Both the position numbers and the translations under genes were made by a program. Under the pieces are notes generated by a model that ran no database searches, had not been told where the DNA came from, and worked only from the letters and a program-made list of their open reading frames with translations. From Denticeps clupeoides (lineage: Eukaryota; Chordata; Actinopteri; Clupeiformes; Denticipitidae), in NCBI RefSeq assembly GCF_900700375.1, contig NC_041711.1:22518061-22582060 (forward strand): a DNA stretch of 64,000 bases, written 5' to 3'. Positions 13,786 through 24,600 of the stretch are shown here, one piece after another (the first letter of the stretch is position 1; each line of letters begins with the position of its first letter).

Positions 13786-14256
13786 AGGCCTTGCAGAATA
13801 TAATAATCAGGAGAAAATCTGTCCGAACGGCGGTAATGTCAGGTCGCGGGTTCCACGTTTCTTTTTTAAGCCGTGAGCTGGTTTTGAACTCTGTAAAGAC
13901 CTGTTTTCTGGCGCGCAACAAGTAAATTCCGCGTGTTGGACTTTGCGCTGGAGCGGCAATTGTTCATTTGAGGATGAAAAGGTCCCTAAAACGCAATATT
14001 ACAACTCGCGAGGTGCTCTGTAAATGTTGTTGGAGCGTTTCTTGTTTTCGTTTTAACTCTTAATCGCAAAGTGAATTTAAACCGTTGTGTTATTTGGCGT
14101 GTTCGGTTTAAATTGTGTATTTTAATGTCTTAACGTGACTCCTTTTATTCAACGGCAAATCGTCAGGCACCGTTCACCAGGTTCATTAAATTGTAAATGT
14201 TAAAAAAGAAAAAAGCATTATCTAACGCAATTTCCGATATGCAGATCCGTTCTGTT

Positions 14257-14485
14257 AAAGTGAAGTGATTGTCATTGTGATAGACTGCAGCACAGCACAC
14301 GGTGCACACAGTGAAATGTGTCAGCTGCATTTAACCATCACCCTTGGTGAGCAGTGGGCAGCCATGACAGGTGCCCGGGGAGCAGTGTGTGGGGACGGTA
14401 CTTTACTCAGTGGCACCTTGGCGGATCGGGATTTGAAACCGACAACCTTCTGATTACAGGGCTAACCGCTAGGCCACCACTGCCC
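14257..14485 (-). repeat. SINE-A copy (tRNA-headed SINE), near full length
   Basis: Member of the most frequent repeat family in the window. In reverse complement it starts with a tRNA-like head (GGTGGCCTAGCGGTTAG-type A box and a B box, here mutated) and runs through a GC-rich core. It ends in GACAATCACTTCACTTTA. It lies in marveld2 intron 1. Confidence 0.8.
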
Positions 14486-15323
14486 CACTGCCACGTGTTC
14501 AAAACCTTTACATTTTGTTTATGTACATTTGATAATTTTCTACAGATATCTGTATCTGATGCAGGATCTTTCCTGTTCCTCTTTCAGGTGCCCATGTGCC
14601 TGTCCAGTCTGGGTAGCAGGTATGACCTCTGACCTCTGGCCCAATGTAAGTCCCCTCGTCTGGCCAAATGGAAACGTTGAGCTGCACAGGAATATGTTTG
14701 TCTTTAACCCCATGATGCTGTTGTCGTTCCACAGATTAAAATACACTGTGCATTGCCAGTACAATTAGAAATGGCTGGCGTTTGACGACCAAAGGTGTAT
14801 GTTTGTGATATTGATATATTTGGTGTAGGAAACGTCTCTTCTTGGTGTGGGGAAATCCTTCAGTGCTGGAGATTTGCATGTCTGGTCTTGTTATGTTGTA
14901 GCTGTGAAGGTAGAAAAATGTTTAACATCATCAGAAATTGTGTGTTTGTCCTGGGCTGTGGATTCCTCTGTGTCTGCTTTATAGTGTGGCTGGGCAACCT
15001 GTGCTGGCGAGCTTTCTTTTAGGAGGACTCCTGAGTCCAATTGGGCATCAGTATTTCTGAAATTGTTCTTAAATTTTTTTTGATGCAGTTTTACCAGGAT
15101 CACCCCTCCCCAGGAAACAGGTGCTCTGGACCCGTAGCCTGTAGCGTATGTGCATAAAAAAAAACACTAATACATTTTTTTAAATCACATCTGTCATGCT
15201 TTGGGCTGAGCTCAGCCGTGGCTTCTGCACCTGTGGCTTTAGGTCCTGTCTGAATGGGATGTCACACAGATCTATGGCTGTCTCTTGTGCTGCTGTTGAG
15301 TGTTGTGAGGAGGGCTGTCGCTC

Positions 15324-15488
15324 TAAAGTGAAGCGATTTGTCATTGTGAAGCGCTGCAGCACATGGCGACACAACAAAACGTGTCCTCTGGCTTTAACTG
15401 TCACCCTTGGTGATCAGCGGGCAGCCATGACAGGCGCCCGGGTGGGGACGGTACCTTGCTGAGGGATTCAAACCGGCCACCACTGCCC
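15324..15488 (-). repeat. SINE-A copy, internally deleted
   Basis: Same family as 14,257-14,485. The tail and core are clear, but part of the tRNA-like head is missing and the B-box region is degraded. It lies in marveld2 intron 1. Confidence 0.75.
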
Positions 15489-16352
15489 ACAACAGTGCAC
15501 TACTGCCCACTTACACTCAACTGGTGGTGAGCTGATTTGATTGGCCCGAACTGCAGAAGTCACGGTATGATTTCAGAGCTGGGTAATCATTTGTGAATCG
15601 TTCCTGTTGGGAAAAATAATTTGCTTTCAACACTAATTCTTGAAGTTCATCCCTGTATGCGTGCTTGAAACAGCCTAAACACACATAACACTCATCCCAA
15701 TCCGCTCTGGATCCATTTCTCCATGACTGCATGTTGAAGAGGCATTCAGGCATCCCTGTTTTGTCTGTAACAAGTGTCATTACCCCTCAGAATGGCTTAC
15801 AGTATGTACTGCCAGTGCGTTTGGCTGGAATTCAGTGATAAAAGCGTATGTTTGGGCTGCCAGGGCTGTTGGCGCTGCATGCTGATGATTTTGCTGAAGG
15901 TGTAGGTATGAAATCGAGACACTGAGGGCATGTTCAGCCTTGTTCTCGCTGTGGTGCATAATAAGTCACTCCTTGGTTAAGGTTACGTAATGTCCCCGCT
16001 CTGGGTGGTGGGTTCTTTTTATTTTGGGGAGGAGCACCTTGTCCTGTGGAGCAAAGGAACATATTTTTGACTTGAGTTTGATCTCCTTGGGGCATCATTC
16101 TGGTCCTCTTTGCTTTCTAGGAAGAAGGTGCTCTGAGCCCTTTCTAACTTTTCTACATATAAATGTACCTTAAGCTAATGTGATTTACATCTTTATCTAA
16201 CCATTTAAAAAGTGTTCCATTTAGCATAAAAAAAAAGGGGGGATTTAATAGGATTTTTTTCTCTATTAATTGACGTCTGTTGGGCGGGTGAGAAATGTGT
16301 TTGTAATGATTTGCTGGAATCTCTTTCTGCTGAAGGGCCAACTTCATTCCCC

Positions 16353-19241
16353 ATGTCAGCTGGAGAAGGCTCCTCAGGCCACTCTGCGCCTGGCCAAAAT
16401 GGCGCCCCCTACAACTGGCCCCCACCACCCACTGACTCTCAGTTGAGGGATGCGGACCCTCGGACGCTCCGGCTTCAGCATTCGTCGGAGCTGTCCCTGA
16501 ACTCTGAACCTCTCCCCCCTCCACCGCTACCGGAGGACCCCCCCGTGGGGCCTGAGTTCGACCCGACTGACAGCGAGCACAGTGCCGACCCTCACATCGA
16601 CATCAAGCCGGTCCATCGATTCATCCCGGACTCGTGGAAGAACTTCTTCAGGGGCAGCAGCGGGAGCAGTAAAGGGTGGTCCATGCCTACGTCCAAAAAC
16701 AACAACACCACCTCTGAGGGTGTGCCCTGCTCACCACCGCACTCCCCCACGCCTGAATCCTACAAGGACCAGTACGGTGGCTCGGGAGGCAGCTTCAACT
16801 CTCGCAAAGAACTTATTGGTGACAGTCTGCCGTCCGCGGATGGACACACGGTCCGCACAGCCTTGACGTACAGCGAGAGAGTGGAGCAGTACCAGCAGCG
16901 CTACGGCTACATGAAGTCGTGGGCGGGGCTGCTGCGTATCCTTGGCTGTGTGGAGCTGTTGCTCGGGGCGGCGGTCTTTGCCTGTGTCTGCGCATACATA
17001 CACAAAGACAATGAGTGGTACAATATGTTTGGCTACTCGCAGCCTCAGATGTTTACTGGAGCAATGTACTCTGGGTCGGCGTACTACACAGGGCCCAAGA
17101 CCCCGTTCATCCTGGTGGTGGCCGGCCTGGCGTGGTTGGTGACCGTCATCATGCTGGTGCTGGGCATGACCATGTACTACCGCACCATCCTGTTGGACTC
17201 CAGCTGGTGGCCGTTGACCGAGTTTGTCATCAACTTAGCCCTGGCTGTCCTTTACATGGCGGCTGCCATTGTTTATGTCAACGACACAACGCGGGGGGGG
17301 CTCTGCTCGTACCCCGTCTTCAACAACGGCATCAATGGGATCTACTGTCGCACCGAAGCTGGCCAGACGGCTGCCATCTGCTTCTTGTTTGTCAACATGC
17401 TGGTGTACCTGATTGGCGCGTTGGTCTGCCTGAAGCTGTGGAGGCATGAGGCAGCCAGGATGCACAGGGAGAAGTACGGCCAAGAGGTCTGCTAAAAACA
17501 GATGTGCCGTGATATAATGCAATAGTAATATGCACATTTTGGGGGCATCTTTCAGTGTTGTGTGTGTGTGTGTAATTTAGACTTTAATTCTGGTTTTCAT
17601 GAACCAAAATGCACAGTGAAGTGTGTTCCCGGCATTATTCACCATTCTCATAATGATGTACGTAAATGTACTTTTCAATTTGTTTCAGATGCTGGGAACT
17701 GAACTACATGATGGAAGGTCTTTGGTAATGCACTTTGTTTGTTAAGTCCTGTAAGGGGTAATGATCTGATGAGCTGTAGGGGATTGCGCTTTATGTGTAT
17801 GTGTTCGTTTTTGCTTTTCCACCCCAGCTTGGTGGAGGACGGCCACCAGGGCCAATCCAAAATTCCTCAGAGATGGCAACCCAGGCTGCTATGGTCCCCA
17901 CGGTTCAAAAGCCCAAAGTTGTAAAAGGGCCCATTCCCTCTGGTCACATCCCCAAACCAGTCATCATGCCAGACTACATTGCGTGAGTAAAATATACTGA
18001 TATGGTGCAGAGAGAGATTATTTGACTGTATCTTGGGTCACATTGTTAGTTCCCTAATGAAATGAACAACATTTCTTTTCTCACAGTAAGTACCCCAGCA
18101 TACGTTCTGATGAAGAACGGGACCAGTATCGGGCTGTTTTTAATGACCAGTACGCTGAGTATAAAGAGCTTCATGCTGAGGTCCAGTCGACGCTGAGGAA
18201 GTTTGATGAAATAGACGGCATGATGCGCACTTTACCTCAACACCCCAGCAACCAAATGGTAAATATATAACCCACAACCTATTATTCTGTTCTTCCTCTG
18301 CTGTCATTTCTCACTCCAGTTTCCTCTTTGTCACAATGTGAATATTTCCATGAACAGCTGAATAACATCTACTGTATTTGGTGTTTCAGGAGAGGGACCG
18401 CATAAATAAAATCCTTCAGGAGTACCAACGGAAAAAAATGGTATGTGCAGAATTCAGCCACTAAGAGAGTGAAAAACAGTACATGTCATGTGTAAAATAC
18501 CTTTGCTTTGTTGGCTTCTCTGCATGGAAGTGGTTATGAAGAGACAAATGCAAGCAGGTCTTGTGAAAGGGGGCCTGATCCCTTAAGCCCCAGTCGAGAC
18601 CTGTGGCCAGTGGTGTGTGGAGTGTGTTATAATGTGGGCGGGTTGGAAGGAGGGGAAGTGGTTCGCATTCTTTCTCTGAAACGAGCTGTACTTCCTAACA
18701 ATCCCAGCTGAGAGGACATCCACAGACGCGGGCTCTCATGCTTCTCGAATGATCGGTTCTTCAGCAAATCTGCCTTCTATACTTTTTTTTTTTTTTTTTT
18801 TTTTTACATTAAATATTAATAAATACAAAGAAAACTAAGTGTTGACTTAAACCTTCAACAATAGATTTATTTTTAAGATGATACGCTCAAGGTGATAATT
18901 ATCTCACTATTTAAGCAAAAGCTGTCTGTAAATAGCCTGTAAAGTAACAATATGTTACAATCCCAAGAAGATTAGCAGCCAGTGATGTTGTCTCTGAGTA
19001 ATGAAGTGGTTAAATGTCCTAAGCTTCACAGTTTCGGTCTCATTTAGGTTTGCTGCTCAGTTCTTCTCTATTGTGCTGCCTCCTAACCATGCATGTCTCT
19101 CTCTCTCTCTCCTTCAACCAGGACCCTTCATTCCTCGAGAAAAAGGAGAGGTGCGAATATCTGAAGAGCAAACTCTCCCATATCAAGCAGAAGATCCATG
19201 AATACGATAAAGTCATGGACTGGAATGATGGATACGGCTAA
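16353..19241 (+). CDS. marveld2: tricellulin (MARVEL domain-containing protein 2)
   Basis: Four-pass protein of tricellular tight junctions. Exons: 16353-17486, 17828-17982, 18087-18258, 18390-18440 and 19122-19241, giving 543 residues (human 558). The chosen ATG begins [10 protein letters not shown]. An upstream in-frame ATG at 16,311 lies before the likely acceptor at 16,333-16,334. The cytoplasmic N-terminus is Pro/Ser-rich and contains [12 protein letters not shown], as in the family. Membrane segments are near residues 190-212, 250-271, 287-308 and 340-360. The occludin/ELL coiled-coil domain covers about 431-543 ([18 protein letters not shown] through [17 protein letters not shown]). 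The donor after the long exon is weak (GAG then GTCTGC), and an in-frame TAA lies three codons beyond it, so a membrane-only isoform is possible. It is followed by its paralogue ocln in the same orientation. Confidence 0.95.
18783..18806 (+). repeat. poly-T tract in marveld2 intron
   Basis: An uninterrupted run of about 24 T residues in the last intron of marveld2. It is not next to a recognised SINE body, so its origin is unknown. Confidence 0.7.
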
Positions 19242-19847
19242 TCTTTTTTTTTTTTTTTTTTTTTTTGTTTTTTTGTTTTCCATCTTCTGATGTATTATAG
19301 TCCAGATCACTGAACTGAGCCTAGTGCACAACATGTTTGCATCCAGGGAAAGATGGCAGCAAAGATTTATGATGATCAAGAACAAACTTGTGTACCTATT
19401 CCTTAATGCGATATACTGTACCAAACATTTCATAGCTGAATCCTCAAAGGGAACTTTTACCATTTTTTTTACCAATACTTTTTTCTGACTGAAAGAGTTG
19501 TCTTTTTATGCTTTATGCACTGTCATGTTACGAATGTCGTTTTTAATACATATCAGAAATAACAAACCTTAAATTAGAGGTCTCACATTTTTATACAGCT
19601 GTCTTTATTGAATTTGTTCTTCTATAACCCTTGTGAATTTTATATCAGTTTAAAAAGAGACCATGTGCTATGGGCTTAAAGTTACATTGCAATAATATAT
19701 ACAGGACAATAATGGTCAAAAATCTCCTGAAAATGAAACTAATCAACAGTCTTTGGAGCTATGAAGCATAATTTTATTTACATGCTGCTTTTTCATCATT
19801 CATCATCAGTACTATTTTCTTTTTTTCCTATTCTATATGATTTAACT

Positions 19848-20025
19848 GATGAGACACATGGCCTATGAACCAGAAGACCGCAGTCACGGGTTCAAACCCC
19901 ATTTACTACCATCGTGTCACTGAGCAAGACACTTAACCCTGAGCGTCTCCAGGGGGATTGTCCCTGTATCTAGTGATTGTAAGTCGCTCTTGACAAGGGC
20001 GCCTCCTAAATGCCATTAATGTTAT
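19848..20025 (+). repeat. SINE-B copy (tRNA head, L2-like tail)
   Basis: Head with CCTATGAACCAGAAGAC and a B box (GGGTTCAAACCCC), body with GAGCAAGACACTTAACCCT, tail with TGTAAGTCGCTCTTGACAAG. It is diverged from the other copies. It lies just downstream of marveld2. Confidence 0.8.
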
Positions 20026-20659
20026 AGAAACATTCTTCTTTCATTTTGCCTCCTGACCCCAATGCATCATTGTTTCATAAAGTATTTAATTTGTTTCAGT
20101 ATTTTACCTTTTGTTAATATGTATTTGCTCTAACATTTCAGTAAAGTTTTATGAAATTTATCATTCGTGTAAAATATATTTCTTTTACTTTACTTTATTT
20201 AGCAGAAGCTTTTATCCAAAGCGACTTACTTTTTTGTTCAGCAGACACATTTACAGCAAACTCAAGCTCTATGCACATTTAAAGAAATGCATGTTGGTTA
20301 GAGTAGACTATTAGATCAAAATTATTTCCATGGTGTACCTTTACGACATTGTGCTGCTAAAAAAGGCTGCTACTTGAATGATGTTTAAATAAAACATTAA
20401 CTCTGGGTAGAAAAATTACATGCGCAGAGTGTGGCCTCTGGCGAAAGCCAGAGTAGACCTGAAATTGGATACTGTTGCAGGAGGTTTTGCATCAGATTAC
20501 AAAAAACACTTCAGAACATATCAGTCCAAGATGTTACTGTAGGTTTTTCAAAGGTTTAGATAAGTGCACATTTTCTGTGCTGATTCAATCGCTTGAATTG
20601 GAATTGAATTGTCAAATATAGATTTGACAATGTGTATATGGGGAAAAATAGCTTTCATA

Positions 20660-20812
20660 TATTTACATTTAACGCATTTATCAGACGGCCTTATCCAGAG
20701 TGACTTACAGTCAGTAGTTACAGGGACAGTCCCCCTGGAGACACTCACACAATGGTAGTAAGTGGGGTCTGAACCTGGGTCTTCTGGTTCATAGATAAGT
20801 GTGTTACCATTA
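20660..20812 (-). repeat. SINE-B copy
   Basis: Reverse-strand copy. It begins with the tail complement (TTACATTTAACGCATTTATC) and ends inside the tRNA-like head (GGTTCATAGATAAGTGTGTT). The end of the head is lost. Confidence 0.8.
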
Positions 20813-20952
20813 CTACTTTCATAATGCATTCTCATGTTGATATTTTATTTAGAATAATCACTGCACCAGCAGGATGCAACATTTTATAAGAAATCTTCCC
20901 CTGAAGTAACAAATAATAAGATTTAAAACAGGCCAAAATTCTGATGTGAAAA

Positions 20953-20966
20953 GGGGGGGGGGGGGG
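20953..20966 (+). repeat. poly-G run
   Basis: Fourteen consecutive G residues between marveld2 and ocln, flanked by AT-rich sequence. Confidence 0.9.
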
Positions 20967-21184
20967 TGTAAACAATTGCTGCACAGTTCTTTAAAAAATT
21001 ATTAATGGTCCATCTGGCACAAATAAAGTTTTTTTTTTTTTTTTCCTTGAGCAAAATTTGTTTATATAAACAAATTTTAATCTAATCTATCACGTCTACA
21101 AATGATATTTTGATAGATGTAGTTTTTTCTCCCGGCCTGATAACAGCATGAGAGGCGTGGGTCATAATCAGCGGTCCCCGCTGG

Positions 21185-21330
21185 AGGACCTGGGCTGTTG
21201 GTGAGGCGCAACCTGGGCGTGACGTCACGCCGCCCGGACACGCCCATCCGATCAAGGTGTGTCTGTTTTTCTAGCCCGACTCCCGCTGGCGAGCGCAGGA
21301 GTTGAGGACGAGGTGCTGTTCGCGAGGTGA
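21185..21330 (+). promoter_or_regulatory. ocln: probable ocln promoter and non-coding exon 1
   Basis: A GC-rich stretch with a perfect 16-bp palindrome centred on a CRE (GGCGTGACGTCACGCC, 21,216-21,231). Downstream is GTTGAGGACGAGGTGCTG and a donor (GAG then GTGAGC near 21,326). This would close a short 5' non-coding exon about 350 bp before the coding start. The transcription start is inferred. Confidence 0.5.
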
Positions 21331-21573
21331 GCGTTTCGTTCTGCTGTGCGTGTTCTTTATTTAAGAATTAAACTGGTCACTGCGTTGGAAATGTTGCACG
21401 ACGCGCGGCCATGAAGTAGCTTGTTGTAATTTTGTAGTTCGTTTTTTTGTCGCGTGGCTTGTAAAAACTGAAGCGTCACGACCACAGGCTGGTTAATCAT
21501 GTCGAATAAAGAGATTTCGAGCGTGAAATGACGTTACCTCGACAGACTGCTTTAGGACAGGTGTAACGCCTGT

Positions 21574-21574
<1 letters not shown>

Positions 21575-21637
<63 letters not shown>
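21575..21637 (+). repeat. (CT)n microsatellite in ocln intron 1
   Basis: About 31 perfect CT dinucleotides. The run ends 28 bp before the acceptor of the first coding exon (AG at 21,663-21,664), so it may extend the polypyrimidine tract. Confidence 0.95.
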
Positions 21638-21640
<3 letters not shown>

Positions 21641-21674
21641 GTAATGTTTTTAATTTCGTTTTAGGCCTGACAAA

Positions 21675-24600
21675 ATGTCGTCGAAACCGAACGGCAGCCC
21701 TCCCCCATACGAATATGATCCTGAATAGTAAGAATTTTGAGATTTGTATTTATTTTCATGTGAAATACGTTTCATGAGCATTAACACCAGCGCCAGTTCT
21801 GTTTTGTGCATGTCGAACGTTTTAAAAACTTCTCTGTGTTCTGATTTCCCTTCTCCGTTTCTTCACCACCCAAGTCAAGTGGTACCACAGCCAGCCTACT
21901 CTTACTACGCCGATGATGAGCTGAAGCATTTCTACCGCTGGAACTCCCCACCGGGCATCATCAAGCTAATGGCCGTCATCATAGTCGTGCTCTGCGTGGG
22001 CATTTTCGCCTGTGTGGCCTCCACGTTGGCTTGGGACACCTCTTCAGGGGGCCTGTCGGGCTTCGCCGGGATCGGTGGTGGTGGTGGTGGTTACTATGGA
22101 GGATCGTACGGCACAAACTACGGCATGAGTTTTGGTGGTGGGGCATACGGGGCTGGAAACAACTATGGCTACGGAGGCTACAACTACTACAACGACCCCA
22201 GGCAGGGCAAGGGCTTCATGATCGCCGTGGCCATCATCTGCTTCCTGGCTCTTCTGACCATCTTCATCATGGTCATTTCTCATCAATCAATGTCCCATGG
22301 CAGAAAGTTCTACCTCGCCATCATCATCACCTGCGCCATCCTGGCCGGCCTCATGTTCATAGCCACCATTGTTTATTTGGTGTCGATCAACCCCATGGCC
22401 CAGTCGTCAGGGTCCATCCAGTACACTCAGATAATGGCCCTGTGCAGTCAGTATCAGAACCCAGTGCCCACTGACATATTTGTCAATCAATACCTGTACC
22501 ACTACTGCGTGGTGGATCCCCAGGAGGTGAGTGAGCACAATTTCTTGTATCACAGTTCAGATGGTCTGTTGGGTCTCAAGTGTGGCCCTGTTTTGTGCAG
22601 GCGGTGGCGATTGTCCTGGGTTTCCTGGTGACCGCAGCCCTCGTTATTATTGTTGTCTTCGCTGTGAAGACCCGGAAGACGATCATAAGGCATGGGAAGG
22701 AGAACATTCTGTGGCACCGTGTGAAGGAACTGGAGCCTCAGGCAAACCATGAAGAAGTGGAAGCCTGGGTGATTATTAAATATGGCATTTTTTTTTTATG
22801 TCTTTTTGTTGGAAGTGTATGGTAGGGACCGCATTAAATTGGTGCTAATGTGTTGTGAGGCTTCACAATCCAAAATGTATAATTTAATCATTTTAATATG
22901 AAATGCAAAACTGTTTTATTTAGCCTTCTTGAGTCTTGTCTTAAATGGTTGGGCCACCATTTTGTAATCCAATCTCTTGTGAAAGGGACCTGTGGAGGTG
23001 GAAAGACTAGTTTTGAGAGTCTGTCTACCACAGGTGGAGGAGGGGAACTCAGCTGAGTTTCTGGGTGTGGTTTGTTGTGGCAGTTTCATTCCAGTGTTTG
23101 TTTCCCATTTCTCGTTTCTCTGGAATTATAAAAAAAAAAAAAAAAAACTCTTAATACTTTTAAAGTTTTCATAATCTTTCATAAAACAGACGATAGTAAA
23201 TTGAGACCGTTAAATACTACAGTTTTTAACTAAAATCATACAGAACGATGTACGACATATAATGATATAACATTTTTTTGGTTTTCTAACCTTGGAATAC
23301 TGTGTTGGAGGTATCGTCTGGATGTTTTGATGTTAGGAAGAATCGAGAAGCAGAATGAACTGGTCTAACCGGTATTTTCTACAGATGCTGAACCCAGCAC
23401 ACCCGTTCTGAGCCTGAAGAGGCTCTCTTTCATCCAGTCTTTCCTGGAGCGTTGTTTGGTAGAGGTGGTTAGGAGTAATGCCCCAGTTCTGCATTTCTGG
23501 GCACAGAGGGTAAACAGCGTGGGGTTTTGTCGCTTTAGGATGAAAGCAGGCCAGAACTTGTTGCTGAATGCAGAGTAGGTAAACACTCCTCATTTCTTCC
23601 ATCAGGCCGTGTCAAGGAGGAAATCTGTCACGCAATCACCTGAATTTTAAACTCCAAGCTGTAGATATTTTACTGAGTTGGTTCTTTTTCTTTTTGAACA
23701 GGTGAATGATGTATCTGGTTCACCAGAGCCTGTGGTGGCCGATTATCCTGAAAAGTTTGGCGGCTCCAGGAATAATCTGGATGACGACTCGTCTTACAGA
23801 CCTCCATACAACTACACCCCTGTGTGAGTTTTACAGGGCTGCTGCTCCTCCGGATTCAGTTCTACAGAAAATGGCAGCTAACGCTGTTAGAATTTCACCA
23901 TTTATCAGTCCCTCCAGGAATGTTGCGAACGCAACGTTTAATGCAAATTTAGCTAATCAGCATGAATAATTTGCGTTTTGCACTTTTGTCAAATCACGCA
24001 ACTTTTTTGCAGTTTTGACCTATCGCAGCACTTCCTACATTTTGTGCCACTCAAACGCTTTTACTTCCGTGTTCCAATAGGAATGCTGCTCATTTACCCT
24101 CAAAATGTCTGCCAATTGTGCACAACATTTTTCCAAGAGTTCTGCATGAAAGTAGGGGTAAACTGTTGCTGCGTGTCCCTTTTTCTTATAATGGCTGCTG
24201 CGGCTAGGCCGATATTCACTGGGCTTACCAGGCGGTTGTAAGGGCGTACTGACGCTGACGTGTTAGCGTGGTAAGGGACCACGCGACAGGAATGATCTTC
24301 AACTTGGTCTTTACTGGCAAATCGCATGGTGCAGTACACGAACGGTCTAGCTCCAACATCTGAACTCAAGTCACAAAAAAACCCAAAAACTCACATCCAC
24401 TTCCCAGGAACTTTATATTCTAGATGGCCAGTGCACGCCAATTGGCTGATGCCAACGTCATTATTTTATAATAGTTGCACTTTTTGTACCGCATCCAACA
24501 TTGTGGTGAAAAACAAAATGATTGACTACAAAAGTCGTCAATTGAAAAACATTTTTCTACCACAACGCAGTCACGGAGAGTTGCTAAAGCCAGTCACCCT

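Larger units (their letters stand above)
19242..21180. other. marveld2-ocln intergenic stretch
   Basis: Holds the marveld2 3' UTR, two SINE-B copies (listed separately), an inverted L2-type tail fragment around 20,185-20,235 (TATTTAGCAGAAGC then TTTATCCAAAGCGACTTAC), a poly-G run (20,953-20,966) and a poly-T run near 21,030. No coding potential is seen. Confidence 0.6.

Noticed and set aside
17689-17726. A 36-bp AG/GT-bounded micro-exon between the first two marveld2 exons
   Set aside because: The splice sites and phase fit, but including it inserts 12 residues where the direct join already matches the length of human tricellulin. It could be a rare alternative exon.
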